This document shows, one piece after another, positions 17,505 to 26,034 of a stretch of DNA of 64,000 bases. The notes beneath the pieces were generated by a model, which saw nothing but the letters and a program-made list of their open reading frames with translations, had not been told where the DNA came from and searched no databases. The DNA is from Pelagimonas sp. (GTDB taxonomy: Bacteria; Pseudomonadota; Alphaproteobacteria; Rhodobacterales; Rhodobacteraceae). The stretch covers positions 27,035 to 91,034 of the forward strand of contig JAOARQ010000035.1 in assembly GCA_025210455.1 (NCBI GenBank), given 5' to 3'. Position numbers and translations under genes: made by a program. Positions within the stretch are counted from its first letter, which is position 1, and the number at the start of each line of letters is the position of its first letter.

Positions 17505-17506
17505 AA

Positions 17507-18991
17507 CTAAAAGGCCTGCGCGGCTGCCACCGCGCGTTTCCACGCGTCATATCGGCTTTCGCGCAGCTCTTCTGCCATATCGGGGGCAAAGCTCTGGTCA
17601 AGCGACCAGGTTGCAGCGAACCCGGCCTGATCCGGATAGAAACCGCCTTTTTGCCCGGCCAGCCAGGCGGCCCCCATGGCGGTGGTTTCCAGCACCCTGG
17701 GGCGATCCACCTGCGCATCCAGAATGTTAGACAGGAACTGCATCGCCCAATTGCTGGCGCTCATCCCGCCATCAACGCGCAGCGCAGCTTTCCCTGACCC
17801 TGACCAGTCCGCCTGCATTGCTTCCAGCAGATCGCGGGTTTGAAAGCCTACGCTTTCCAATGCCGCCCTGGCCATTTCAGCCGGGCCAGAGTTGCGCGCC
17901 AGACCAAAGACCGCACCACGGCATTGTGCATTCCAATAGGGCGCACCTAACCCGGTAAAGGCCGGTACAATCACAACATTTTGCCCGGCATCTGCGCTTT
18001 CGGCCAGTGCCTGCGTCTGGCCAGCACTTTCGATAACGCCTAGCCCGTCGCGCAGCCACTGCACCACCGCCCCGGCAATAAAGATGGAGCCTTCCAGCGC
18101 ATAGGTCGGCTGGCCGTCCAATTGATAGGCGATGGTTGTCAGCAGGCGATGATTGGATGTCACTGGCACATCGCCGGTGTTCAACAGCGCAAAACACCCG
18201 GTGCCATAGGTGGATTTCATCATCCCCGGCTGGAAACAGGCCTGCCCGATTGTGGCGGCCTGCTGATCCCCGGCTACGCCTGAGATTGCGATTTCCCCGC
18301 CCAGATGCTGCGCCGAAGCGGTGCCGAAATCTGCGGCGCAGTCTTTGACCTCGGGCAGTACTGATTTGGGGATGTTCAGCAATGCGCAGATTTCATCCGA
18401 CCATGCACCCGCATGGATATCATACAGCATGGTCCGCGCAGCATTGGTGGCGTCCGTGACATGGCTTTGCCCATCTGTCAGGTTCCAGATCAGCCAGCTG
18501 TCCACTGTGCCAAACGCAAGGTTCCCGGCCTCGGCTTTGGCGCGTGTTTCCGGGGAGCGATCCAGGATCCAAGCCAGTTTGGTGGCGCTGAAATACGGAT
18601 CCAGCAGCAAACCGGTGCGGGCGGTGATCATAGCCTCGGCACCCTGATCCTTTAACTGGGTGCACAGATCGGCCGTGCGTCGATCTTGCCAGACGATGGC
18701 ATTATACACAGGTTCGCCCGTGGTCCGATCCCACAAAAGGGTCGTTTCCCGCTGATTGGTGATGCCGATCGCGTGAATATCCTGTGCGCTCAGCCCCGCC
18801 TTGGTCAGCGCGTCGCGGCAGGTTCTGAGCGTTGTGCTCCACAGATCTGCTGGATCGTGTTCAACCCAGCCTGACTGCGGATAGTGCTGGGGAAACTCTT
18901 CCTGGACAACGGAAATCACCTCAAAGGACTGGTTGAACAGGATGGCCCGGCTAGACGTTGTCCCCTGATCGATGGCCAGAATTGCACCCAT
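17507..18991 (-). CDS. glpK: Glycerol kinase
   Basis: GlpK phosphorylates glycerol to sn-glycerol 3-phosphate. The 494-residue FGGY-family protein starts [19 protein letters not shown], supported by a GGGGGAG ribosome site just upstream; an earlier in-frame start would add 27 unlikely residues. Diagnostic parts include [51 protein letters not shown] and [19 protein letters not shown]. The gene is not next to other glp genes. It converges with the ornithine cyclodeaminase remnant, two bases apart. Confidence 0.95.
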   Translation of the reverse strand: MGAILAIDQGTTSSRAILFNQSFEVISVVQEEFPQHYPQSGWVEHDPADLWSTTLRTCRDALTKAGLSAQDIHAIGITNQRETTLLWDRTTGEPVYNAIVWQDRRTADLCTQLKDQGAEAMITARTGLLLDPYFSATKLAWILDRSPETRAKAEAGNLAFGTVDSWLIWNLTDGQSHVTDATNAARTMLYDIHAGAWSDEICALLNIPKSVLPEVKDCAADFGTASAQHLGGEIAISGVAGDQQAATIGQACFQPGMMKSTYGTGCFALLNTGDVPVTSNHRLLTTIAYQLDGQPTYALEGSIFIAGAVVQWLRDGLGVIESAGQTQALAESADAGQNVVIVPAFTGLGAPYWNAQCRGAVFGLARNSGPAEMARAALESVGFQTRDLLEAMQADWSGSGKAALRVDGGMSASNWAMQFLSNILDAQVDRPRVLETTAMGAAWLAGQKGGFYPDQAGFAATWSLDQSFAPDMAEELRESRYDAWKRAVAAAQAF

Positions 18992-19550
18992 TTTGCTCCC
19001 CCTTCGCGCGTTGATGTTTGCGCTCTCACATGATCCCAAACCAGCTGTGCGTGCAAGCCCGGGGCGATTCAAGTCATTGGGAATATTTCCCGAATCAGGT
19101 AAATTGCCTATACTTTTGGTTGTGTTTGATCGGGTGATGGGCTGGTCTGGTTGTTCGTAAATTGCAACAGCAGCATGACAGTTTGTTTTCGCTCATGTAT
19201 AACAGAGGCTTAACAGCGACATATCCTGAGCTATTAACTAAAATACAAAGAAAAATGTTGCAGGTGCAGAACTTTCGATATTAGTGACGTCACGTGCGAT
19301 GCTTTTCAAAAGGAAGTGTCCACGCTTGTAACCCTGCGGAGCGTCTCTGCAGTCCCTTATTCGTATGCCAAACACTCAGATGGCAATTGTTTACATGCTC
19401 AATCATTGGACGAAGAAGTTGTCCTCGCTGAACTAAAAAATAGATAAAGCAAAGCTTTTGCACAGCGGACGGGTTCGAGTTGGTAGGTAAAATTTGTTCC
19501 AGTGTTCTGTTTTTGTTGAGCTAACTCTTTCTTTCAGGAGACACACTTAA
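18992..19550. promoter_or_regulatory. 559-bp AT-rich gap between glpK and sugar transferase gene
   Basis: This is the longest gap in the window. It carries the glpK promoter on the left and a long leader for the sugar transferase on the right. It is clearly richer in A and T from about 19100 onward. Small palindromes are GGGAATATTTCCC (19079-19091, imperfect centre) and GTGACGTCAC (19284-19293). No convincing gene or RNA is seen; the longest ATG frame noticed is 30 codons and has no ribosome site. Confidence 0.4.
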
Positions 19551-20210
19551 ATGGACTCCAGTTCTACAAAATTTGACGGCACATTTGATGCGGCCGCTTC
19601 ATTTGGAAAACAACGTTCGATGGGTTTCATTTACCCAACTGTTAAACGCGGCGTTGACATTGTGTTCAGCTTGCTGCTGCTGCCCTTCCTCGGGATTTTC
19701 TGTCTGGTTCTGCTGGTGCTGAACCCGCTTCACAACAAGGGTGGCCTGTTCTATGTGCAGCGGCGCATGGGGCGTTACTGCAAACCCTTCTATGCCATCA
19801 AGTTCCGTTCCATGACGGATGTGCCTCAGGTCAGCCGTACCGCGGATGCGCCTTTGGAGGTGGATCGCATTACCCCACTGGGGGGCTTCCTGCGCAAGTC
19901 GCGTATTGATGAACTGCCACAGATCATCAATGTATTGCGCGGCGACATGAGCCTGATCGGTCCGCGTCCTGATTACTATGACCACGCCGTCGAGTTCCTT
20001 GAAAAGATTCGAGGATACCGCGAACGCCATGCTGTCCGTCCGGGCATCAGTGGCCTGGCACAGACCGAGCTGGGCTATATCGAAGGGTTTGAGGCCACGC
20101 GCCGCAAAGTCAGCGCTGACATGTATTACATTACCCATGCCAGCCTTAAACTTGAGGCCTGGATCTTCTGGCGCACCATCTCGGTTGTTGTGAACCGCTC
20201 TGGCGCGTAA
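19551..20210 (+). CDS. Exopolysaccharide initiating sugar transferase (PF02397 type)
   Basis: This enzyme class transfers a sugar-1-phosphate to undecaprenyl phosphate to begin surface polysaccharide repeat units. The 219-residue protein has one N-terminal membrane helix (about 35-60), KFRSM (84-88), the acidic RIDELPQIINVLRGDMSLIGPRPDY core (118-142) and a conserved C-terminal region ending in FWRTISVV. It is the short form, without the multi-spanning N-terminal domain of WcaJ/WbaP. AGGAG lies ten bases before the ATG. A long AT-rich leader precedes it and a strong terminator follows, so it is monocistronic. The sugar is not predictable. Confidence 0.88.
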   Translation: MDSSSTKFDGTFDAAASFGKQRSMGFIYPTVKRGVDIVFSLLLLPFLGIFCLVLLVLNPLHNKGGLFYVQRRMGRYCKPFYAIKFRSMTDVPQVSRTADAPLEVDRITPLGGFLRKSRIDELPQIINVLRGDMSLIGPRPDYYDHAVEFLEKIRGYRERHAVRPGISGLAQTELGYIEGFEATRRKVSADMYYITHASLKLEAWIFWRTISVVVNRSGA

Positions 20211-20237
20211 ACACGGATTACACCGTTGTTAGGAAAT

Positions 20238-20260
20238 AGGCCCCTCTGGGGCCTTTTTTC
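20238..20260 (+). terminator. Terminator after sugar transferase
   Basis: AGGCCCC (20238-20244) pairs with GGGGCCT (20248-20254) around a 3-base loop, followed by six T. Confidence 0.85.
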
Positions 20261-20402
20261 GTATCAGGTCTTTTGTGATTCAGGGATGCCAACGTTGTCT
20301 GCAGATGCCGCGGGGTTGCTGACCCCGACCACTGCATCCCGTCGCTAAGGTTTGAACCAAGCGTAACTTGCCTCTGCAAACCCAGCGCAGTAGCTTGGAA
20401 CC

Positions 20403-20813
20403 ATGGGATTTTGCAGAAAATATCTGGATCTAAAACGCTGGCCGACCATTCTGGTCTTTTTGCTTGCGGGTGGGGTTGCCACGGGGTTTGCCTTTGTGAC
20501 GGTGAACCTGTTTACCTATGCGATGGCCAACGTCGGTTTTATCAAAAAACATGGGATTGATGCGATACGCCATGGGGCGCTGTGGCAGGTGGCGGAACTT
20601 ACCATGTGGGGTGCGCTGGCGCTGTTCTATTGGGTGACTTTCAAGATCTGTGAACATGTGCTGGTGGCGCGGTATTTTTCCTGGACGGAAGGGCGTCACC
20701 TGAACCCGGCTAAAGATACTTTGGAATCCGCTCGGCCAAAAGATCCCAGACCACACGCAGACGCGGGCTTGTCTTCAACTCGCGATGGGCCACCAGCCAC
20801 ACCGGATAGGTGA
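20403..20813 (+). CDS. Hypothetical two-helix membrane protein
   Basis: A 136-residue protein with two membrane helices (about residues 13-35 and 63-85) and the motif RHGALWQVAELTMWGALALFYWVTFKICEH. I do not recognise a named family. The last 34 residues (from 20710 on) are read antisense to the end of the LysR gene, are hydrophilic and Pro/Arg-rich, and may be a recent extension after loss of an earlier stop. Confidence 0.6.
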   Translation: MGFCRKYLDLKRWPTILVFLLAGGVATGFAFVTVNLFTYAMANVGFIKKHGIDAIRHGALWQVAELTMWGALALFYWVTFKICEHVLVARYFSWTEGRHLNPAKDTLESARPKDPRPHADAGLSSTRDGPPATPDR

Positions 20814-21600
20814 AATCCAGATCAGGCAAAATGCGTGTCACCTGTGGATCGCGATCCCCCAGCCCGGCAGGCCCTACACCGATGCCCAGCCCGGCGCGGG
20901 TCATTTCCCAATGCGCCGCATGAGAGCTGGAGCTAAAGGTAAAATGATCGTCAGTGATTGGGACCCCACGTTCCTGCATCGCTTCGACCATGCCTGAATT
21001 ATGCCCAAAGCCGATGAAATCAGCGCGGCTTAGGTCTGCCGGGGTCTCAAAGGGGCCGTGGTCTTGCAGATATTCGGGTGCGGCGAAGAGCCCGCCATTG
21101 TCCTGAGCTACAAGTTTACCGATCAGATCCGGTTGATCCGGGCGCGCGTTGCGAATGGCAATATCTGCCTCGCGCCGCTTTAGATCACTGATCGCATTTG
21201 AGGCCAGAACCTCAACCCGGATACCGGGCGCTTGTTCGCGAATATCGCGGCACAAAGGGGGCAGCAACCAGGATGAGTAAATTTCAGAGGCGGTGATGGT
21301 CACCTTGCCTTCGATCGTGTCAGACTGCCCCGAAGCCACAAGTGAAAAGGCATTGGCCGCTTCAGCCATCTTGCGCGCATGATCTATCAGCGATGCCCCG
21401 GCGTCTGTCAGTTCCAAACCGGTGCCCACGCGTTCAAACAGGGTCACACCCAGTTCGTCTTCCAGTGCAGAAACCTGCCGCCCCAGTGTGGGCTGCGCCA
21501 TGTTCAACGCCCGCGCAGCCGCAGAAAACGATCCTTCTTCGGCTGTAATCAGAAAGGCGCGCGCGCGGTTCCAGTCAAAGGCGATTGATTTCCAGTCCAT
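20710..21600 (-). CDS. LysR family transcriptional regulator
   Basis: A 296-residue protein with an N-terminal LysR HTH (FDWNRARAFLITAEEGSFSAAARALNMAQPTLGRQVSALEDELG, about 8-52) and a C-terminal periplasmic-binding-type effector domain (about 90-290). The WKSIAFDWNRARAFL opening is typical of a group in Rhodobacterales. There is no divergent target gene next to it; the gene upstream (Hsp20) is on the same strand and has its own terminator. Target and effector are unknown. Confidence 0.9.
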   Translation of the reverse strand: MDWKSIAFDWNRARAFLITAEEGSFSAAARALNMAQPTLGRQVSALEDELGVTLFERVGTGLELTDAGASLIDHARKMAEAANAFSLVASGQSDTIEGKVTITASEIYSSWLLPPLCRDIREQAPGIRVEVLASNAISDLKRREADIAIRNARPDQPDLIGKLVAQDNGGLFAAPEYLQDHGPFETPADLSRADFIGFGHNSGMVEAMQERGVPITDDHFTFSSSSHAAHWEMTRAGLGIGVGPAGLGDRDPQVTRILPDLDFTYPVWLVAHRELKTSPRLRVVWDLLAERIPKYL

Positions 21601-21636
21601 GGGTCCAAAGTGTGAGAAACCGTGCGGCTGTCAATG

Positions 21637-21685
21637 AAAAAGGCCCCGGAGTTCCGTGCGGAGTTTCACGCGGAGGTCCGGGGCC
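21637..21685 (-). terminator. Terminator after hsp20
   Basis: GGCCCCGGA (21642-21650) pairs with TCCGGGGCC (21677-21685), with further pairing possible in the loop. On the minus strand it is followed by TTTTTCA. Confidence 0.8.
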
Positions 21686-21708
21686 CAGAGACGAAACAGA
21701 GATCTGGA

Positions 21709-22182
21709 TCAGTTGACAGCCGCAGCGTCGACCACATCCTTTTCAATCTGCTTGGTTGCGGGTTTGGCAATGTCAATCCGGCGCGGTTTCAGCGCTTCGG
21801 GAATTTCCCGTTCCAGATCAATATGCAGCATCCCATTTTCATGCAGCGCACCTGTCACGCGCACATGGTCTGCCAGGTGGAAACGGCGTTCAAAGGCGCG
21901 TGTGGCGATGCCACGATGCAAAAAGGCCTTTTCCGCATCATCATCTGCCTTGCGGGCGGAAACAACCAGTGCCTTTTCCTTGACCTCAACCATCAGGTCA
22001 TCTTCGGCAAAGCCCGCAACGGCCACGGAAATCCGATAGGCGTCATTGTCGGTCTTTTCGATATTGTAGGGGGGGTAACCGGTCTGCGGCGTTTCGGTGG
22101 ACAAAACGCGGTCCATCATTTCTGCGATTTGGTCAAAACCAACAGTGGCACGGTAGAGCGGGGCAAAATCAAATTGTCGCAT
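21709..22182 (-). CDS. Small heat-shock protein (Hsp20/IbpA family)
   Basis: The product is 157 residues and starts MRQFDFAPLYRATVGFDQ, the standard IbpA-like opening, with GGAGG six bases before the ATG. The alpha-crystallin domain spans about residues 30-130 (YPPYNIEKTDNDAYRISVAVAGF through FERRFHLADHV and LHENGMLHIDLEREIPE). Such proteins hold unfolding proteins for Hsp70 and ClpB. A terminator follows. A heat-shock promoter is likely for the family but I could not define one. Confidence 0.92.
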   Translation of the reverse strand: MRQFDFAPLYRATVGFDQIAEMMDRVLSTETPQTGYPPYNIEKTDNDAYRISVAVAGFAEDDLMVEVKEKALVVSARKADDDAEKAFLHRGIATRAFERRFHLADHVRVTGALHENGMLHIDLEREIPEALKPRRIDIAKPATKQIEKDVVDAAAVN

Positions 22183-22291
22183 GGATCCTCCATTGAGCGA
22201 TTCCGTTTCAAGCGGCGTCTTCCCATCCGGGACAGACGTCTGACGAACACGGGACCCAGCATTAGGCATCCCGATGACATTCAGATGGGGA

Positions 22292-23074
22292 TTACTCGGA
22301 TGTTTTCAAGATCTCGCGCTGGGCATCCTTGGCCGAGACCAGAAACACCGCCGCATCCGGGTTTTGCTTGCGGGCCAGTTCCTGACGCAGGACGGCCAGA
22401 GGCGATTGCAGATCCGTGGCCAGCGACACCTGTTGCCCTGCGGCTTCGGCTTTGGCGGAAACCACCGAGACAATGCGTGCCTGCCCTGTGTCATCAAAGG
22501 TGAACACCGGTGATCCCGAGGCCCCGAAATCCACGGTGCAGGACAGGATCAGGATGCCATCCTGTTTGGCAAAGACATGGCACATCTCTTGCAGGCTTGG
22601 GGCTTCGCTGCGGTTGTGGGCATAAGACACCACGCCCACCTGCGCGCCCTGATCGGGATCTTCTTCGGTGCCGAAGGGCACGACGCTTTGGGTGCGGATT
22701 GGCAGTTGCAATTCGACCAGCGCCAAATCATTGCGGACCCTTGCGGACCCTTCCGGTCCGGTAAAATCAAACGCGGGATGGATGGCGGTACGGCGCACGC
22801 GACGGTGGTTGGCTGGTCGCCCGTCACGCCACCCCGCCAGAAAGCGAATGTCATCCACCGGCAGTTCCGCCCCGGTGGCGCGATCATACAGGCAATGCGC
22901 TGCTGTCAGCACGATATGCGGCTCAATCAAGGCACCGGTACAGAACCCGGCCCCGCTTATTTCCAGACGGCCCACGGCCTCCCACCGAGGGTCGGGCGGG
23001 GCGTCAGTAGACACCGGCTGCGCAAGAGTGTTTTGCGCCCATAGTGAGATCAGCAAAGCCAGAGGAAACCGCAA
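22292..23074 (-). CDS. Secreted trypsin-like serine protease
   Basis: A 260-residue S1-family (chymotrypsin fold) protease with a signal peptide (MRFPLALLISLWAQNTLAQ). The catalytic triad is visible: His60 in LTAAHC, Asp116 in RNDLALVEL and Ser186 in FGASGSPVF. Cys residues flank the His and Ser regions. It probably acts in the periplasm or outside the cell. A perfect tandem 10-mer TTGCGGACCC (22731-22750) sits in the codons just before the catalytic Asp; gain or loss of one unit would shift the frame. The gene stands alone. Confidence 0.85.
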   Translation of the reverse strand: MRFPLALLISLWAQNTLAQPVSTDAPPDPRWEAVGRLEISGAGFCTGALIEPHIVLTAAHCLYDRATGAELPVDDIRFLAGWRDGRPANHRRVRRTAIHPAFDFTGPEGSARVRNDLALVELQLPIRTQSVVPFGTEEDPDQGAQVGVVSYAHNRSEAPSLQEMCHVFAKQDGILILSCTVDFGASGSPVFTFDDTGQARIVSVVSAKAEAAGQQVSLATDLQSPLAVLRQELARKQNPDAAVFLVSAKDAQREILKTSE

Positions 23075-23137
23075 TTCTCTATCCTCAAGGTTAATCCGGC
23101 CTTTAGGATAGAGCGCGTTCTGGGCGAAAATTTGGCG

Positions 23138-24430
23138 CTAGGCGTTTTTTGCCAGCGCGGCTGGTTTGGGGCCGCCCGTCGCCCAATCCAGAAGTTCCAC
23201 AGTGTGAACAATCGGGATCTCGGTGCCCGAACCGATCTGCATCATGCAGCCAATATTGCCGGCGGCAATCACATTTGGTTTCTTGGCCTCGATCGACGCA
23301 ACCTTCCATGATTTCAACTGTTTGGAAATCTCGGGCTGCAACAGATTGTAGGTGCCGGCAGAGCCGCAGCATAGGTGGCCATTTTCGGGCTGCACCACTT
23401 TGAACCCAGCTTTTTGCAGCAGTGCTTTGGGGGCGTCTTTGATCTGCTGGCCATGTTGCAGCGAACAGGCCGCATGATAGGCAACGGTCAGCCCCTGCGG
23501 ATCACATTTGGGCAGATCCAGCTTTTGCGTGAATTCACTGATATCCATCGCAATATCTGAGACACGAGCGGCATCCTGCGCCAGATCGGAGGTGCGGAAC
23601 ATATGGCCGTAGTCTTTCACCGTTGTGCCGCAGCCACTGGTGTTGATGATGATGGCATCCAGACCATCCCCATCCATTTCCGCGCACCAGGCACGGATAT
23701 TCGCGGCCGCAGATCCATGGCTGGCTTCGGTCTTGCCCATATGGTGGGTCAGCGCGCCACAGCATCCGGCCCCTTGGGCGACCACCACCTCGCAGCCCAG
23801 ACGTGTGAGCAGCCGGATTGTGGCGTCGTTGATATCGGTATTCAGCGCCTTTTGCGCGCAGCCAGTCATCAGCGCCACCCGCTTTTTCCGGGGGCTCTGC
23901 GCAGGGAAGCTTTGCGGATCATCGTTGCGGCTGACGGGGGGAATGGTTTTCGGGGCCATTTCCAGCATCGCCCGCAACCGGGCGTCCGGCATCAAAAAGG
24001 CAAAGGGGCGCCCGATCTTTGCGGCTGCCAAAGCCAGACGGAACCGCATCGGATAGGGCAGGATCTGCGAGAGTGTCCACCGCAACGCGCGATCCATAAA
24101 GGGGCGTTTGTAATTGTTTTCAATGTACTCACGCGCGTGATCCACCAGATGCATGTAATGCACGCCTGATGGGCAGGTGGTCATACAGCTTAGGCAGGAC
24201 AGGCAGCGATCAATGTGCTTGACGGTTTTCTCATCCGGCACACGTTCGTTTTCAAGCATGTCCTTGATCAGATAGATCCGCCCGCGCGGGCTGTCGAGTT
24301 CATCACCAAGGGCCTGATAGGTCGGGCAGGTTGCAGTGCAGAACCCGCAATGCACACAGGTGCGCAGGATTTCATTGGCCCGCGCAGTGCCCGGCTCTTT
24401 CAACTGCGCGTCAGTAAATGTCGTTTGCAT
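23138..24430 (-). CDS. glcF: Glycolate oxidase iron-sulfur subunit
   Basis: GlcF carries electrons from the flavin subunits of glycolate oxidase to the quinone pool. The 430-residue protein has two 4Fe-4S motifs near the N terminus (CVHCGFCTATCP from about residue 26 and CLSCLSCMTTCP near residue 78) and two CCG-type domains (GAGCCGALTHH and HLCCGSAGTYN). It is last in glcD-glcE-membrane protein-glcF. Glycolate, released by phytoplankton, is a common carbon source for marine roseobacters. Confidence 0.93.
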   Translation of the reverse strand: MQTTFTDAQLKEPGTARANEILRTCVHCGFCTATCPTYQALGDELDSPRGRIYLIKDMLENERVPDEKTVKHIDRCLSCLSCMTTCPSGVHYMHLVDHAREYIENNYKRPFMDRALRWTLSQILPYPMRFRLALAAAKIGRPFAFLMPDARLRAMLEMAPKTIPPVSRNDDPQSFPAQSPRKKRVALMTGCAQKALNTDINDATIRLLTRLGCEVVVAQGAGCCGALTHHMGKTEASHGSAAANIRAWCAEMDGDGLDAIIINTSGCGTTVKDYGHMFRTSDLAQDAARVSDIAMDISEFTQKLDLPKCDPQGLTVAYHAACSLQHGQQIKDAPKALLQKAGFKVVQPENGHLCCGSAGTYNLLQPEISKQLKSWKVASIEAKKPNVIAAGNIGCMMQIGSGTEIPIVHTVELLDWATGGPKPAALAKNA

Positions 24431-24478
24431 GTTGGCTCACATAGCTTGGGTGGGCTTCGCCACCCGGTTAGAGGTTCG

Positions 24479-24832
24479 CTAGATGCGCAATGCACCCATC
24501 AGGGATGTGGCGGTGGCCATGCCAAACCAGGGCATGGTTGTTGCCAGAATGCCCAGCACCATCAGCAGCCGTTTCAGTTGCCGATCACGGGCATGGTGTC
24601 GAAGCGCCAATGTCACCAGCGCAATCCCGACAACCCAGGCCAACCAGAAAGCAAACAGCATGCTCATTGGTTGGCTTTCCTTGATCTCAACCCCCCAGAC
24701 AACCAATGCGATCACCGCCCCTGCCAGCAGGCCAATGGTTTTGGCGCGGGCAGGCAGCCGCAGCGCCAATGCGCACAGCACAGGGCCAACGGCGAAACAG
24801 AGGGCAAAAGCGACCACAACACTTTGGTTCAT
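24479..24832 (-). CDS. Small membrane protein inserted in the glycolate oxidase operon
   Basis: A 117-residue protein with four hydrophobic segments and short basic loops (HHARDRQLKRLL). Its ATG overlaps the glcE stop by 4 bases, so it is co-translated, and glcF follows after about 48 bases. I do not recognise the family. The position suggests a role with glycolate oxidase, such as membrane attachment or transport, but nothing in the sequence shows this. Confidence 0.7.
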   Translation of the reverse strand: MNQSVVVAFALCFAVGPVLCALALRLPARAKTIGLLAGAVIALVVWGVEIKESQPMSMLFAFWLAWVVGIALVTLALRHHARDRQLKRLLMVLGILATTMPWFGMATATSLMGALRI

Positions 24833-26004
24833 GAACTCATTATTCCGGGATTAAGCAAACCTCTGGGGTCGAACTTAGCCCGGATGCCTTTCGCAAGAGT
24901 TTCCAAAACGGGGTTTTGTGGTTGAAATACAGGAATTTTTTGGCGCAATGCCTCGGGGGCTTTGATCAGTGTGGCATGGCCACCGCCGTTTTCGTTGATC
25001 TCGGGGTTGGCCACAGCGTTTTGCAGCATGTGGTGAAATTGTGCCGCCTCATCTGATGAGGCTGGATTGAGACCAATCCAGCACAGCCCCCCGGCCCAAT
25101 CGGTGAACACATCGGCAGGGTGGCTTTGGTCAAGCGCCGTCAATAGCCCGGAGTAAACCGCGCTGGGCTTCATAGAAGTGCGCCAGACGTGGCTGTGCTG
25201 CTGCATGGGCGTTGCATCGCGCACATCCTGCCAGGTGGTTTTGTTGCGCTCAGCGTCCCATTCGATGGTTGGGTTGCCATGGGTGGCCAGCAGATCCTGC
25301 AATTGCTGCGCGCGATAGCGCACCGAGCCCTCAAACCCTTCTACACGAACAACCACGCCACGCCCCGGAAGGTCTGCCACGCCGCTGACGTCAAAGGGGC
25401 TGGTGATCGCGGCGGTCATGGTGGCAAGCGCAGTCAGACCTGTTGCATCTGGCACATGAACCGTCGCGGTGGACTCTGGCTTGGGCAGGACTTTCAGGCT
25501 GACTTCGGTCAGCACCCCAAGCGTACCCCAGCTGCCAGACATAAGTTTTACCAGATCATAGCCGGTGACATTTTTCATCACCCGACCACCATTCTTGACG
25601 ATGGTCCCGGCCCCATCCACCAGCCGCACGCCCAGCATAAAATCGCGGCAGGCACCAGATTGGATGCGGCGCGGCCCGCTGATATTCCCGGCCACAACAC
25701 CGCCAATGGTCGGGGTGCCCTGTGTGCCCAAAAGTGGGCGGTGATCCATGGGTTCAAAGGCCAGACGCTGCCCTTCTGCATCGAGTGCGCTGTTGATGTC
25801 GCTCAGCGGCGTGCCAGCCCTGGCCACAAGGGTCAGCGCGCCGGGTTCATACAATGAGATACCGCTGATACCACCCGTTTCCAGCGGTTCGCCACTCACG
25901 GGCCGCCCGATCGGGCGGGTACCGCCGCCGGTGATGCGCAAAGGGCCCTGCGCAGTCTGGATCATTTCGGCCAGTTCAGCCTCTGTCTGTGGTCGCATTG
26001 TCAT
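24829..26004 (-). CDS. glcE: Glycolate oxidase FAD-binding subunit
   Basis: GlcE is the second flavin-binding subunit of glycolate oxidase. The 391-residue protein has the PCMH-type FAD domain: ITGGGTRPIGRP, LTLVARAGTPLSDINSALDAEGQRLAFEP, TIGGVVAGNISGPRRIQSGACRDFMLGVRLVDG and GRVMKNVTGYDL. The C-terminal domain is shorter than in GlcD, as expected. It lies 30 bases downstream of glcD and overlaps the next gene by ATGA. An ATG two codons further in is also possible. Confidence 0.93.
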   Translation of the reverse strand: MTMRPQTEAELAEMIQTAQGPLRITGGGTRPIGRPVSGEPLETGGISGISLYEPGALTLVARAGTPLSDINSALDAEGQRLAFEPMDHRPLLGTQGTPTIGGVVAGNISGPRRIQSGACRDFMLGVRLVDGAGTIVKNGGRVMKNVTGYDLVKLMSGSWGTLGVLTEVSLKVLPKPESTATVHVPDATGLTALATMTAAITSPFDVSGVADLPGRGVVVRVEGFEGSVRYRAQQLQDLLATHGNPTIEWDAERNKTTWQDVRDATPMQQHSHVWRTSMKPSAVYSGLLTALDQSHPADVFTDWAGGLCWIGLNPASSDEAAQFHHMLQNAVANPEINENGGGHATLIKAPEALRQKIPVFQPQNPVLETLAKGIRAKFDPRGLLNPGIMSS

Positions 26005-26034
26005 CTCTTTGAAAAAGGGCAGGGGCCGGGCGGG

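Noticed and set aside
19195..19284. 30-codon ATG frame in the gap before the sugar transferase
   Set aside because: No ribosome site, no recognisable composition, and the region is AT-rich leader.
19284..19296. GTGACGTCAC/CACGTG palindromes before the sugar transferase
   Set aside because: Single short palindrome expected by chance; no repeat or known bacterial operator match.
21417..21432. Second AACCGGTGCCCAC core like the palindromic element at 1601
   Set aside because: It lies within LysR coding sequence and lacks the flanking inverted arms.
22205..22211. CTTGAAA (minus strand) upstream of hsp20, like a sigma-32 -35 box
   Set aside because: There is no CCCCAT-type -10 at the right distance; the region 11-16 bases on is the ribosome site itself.
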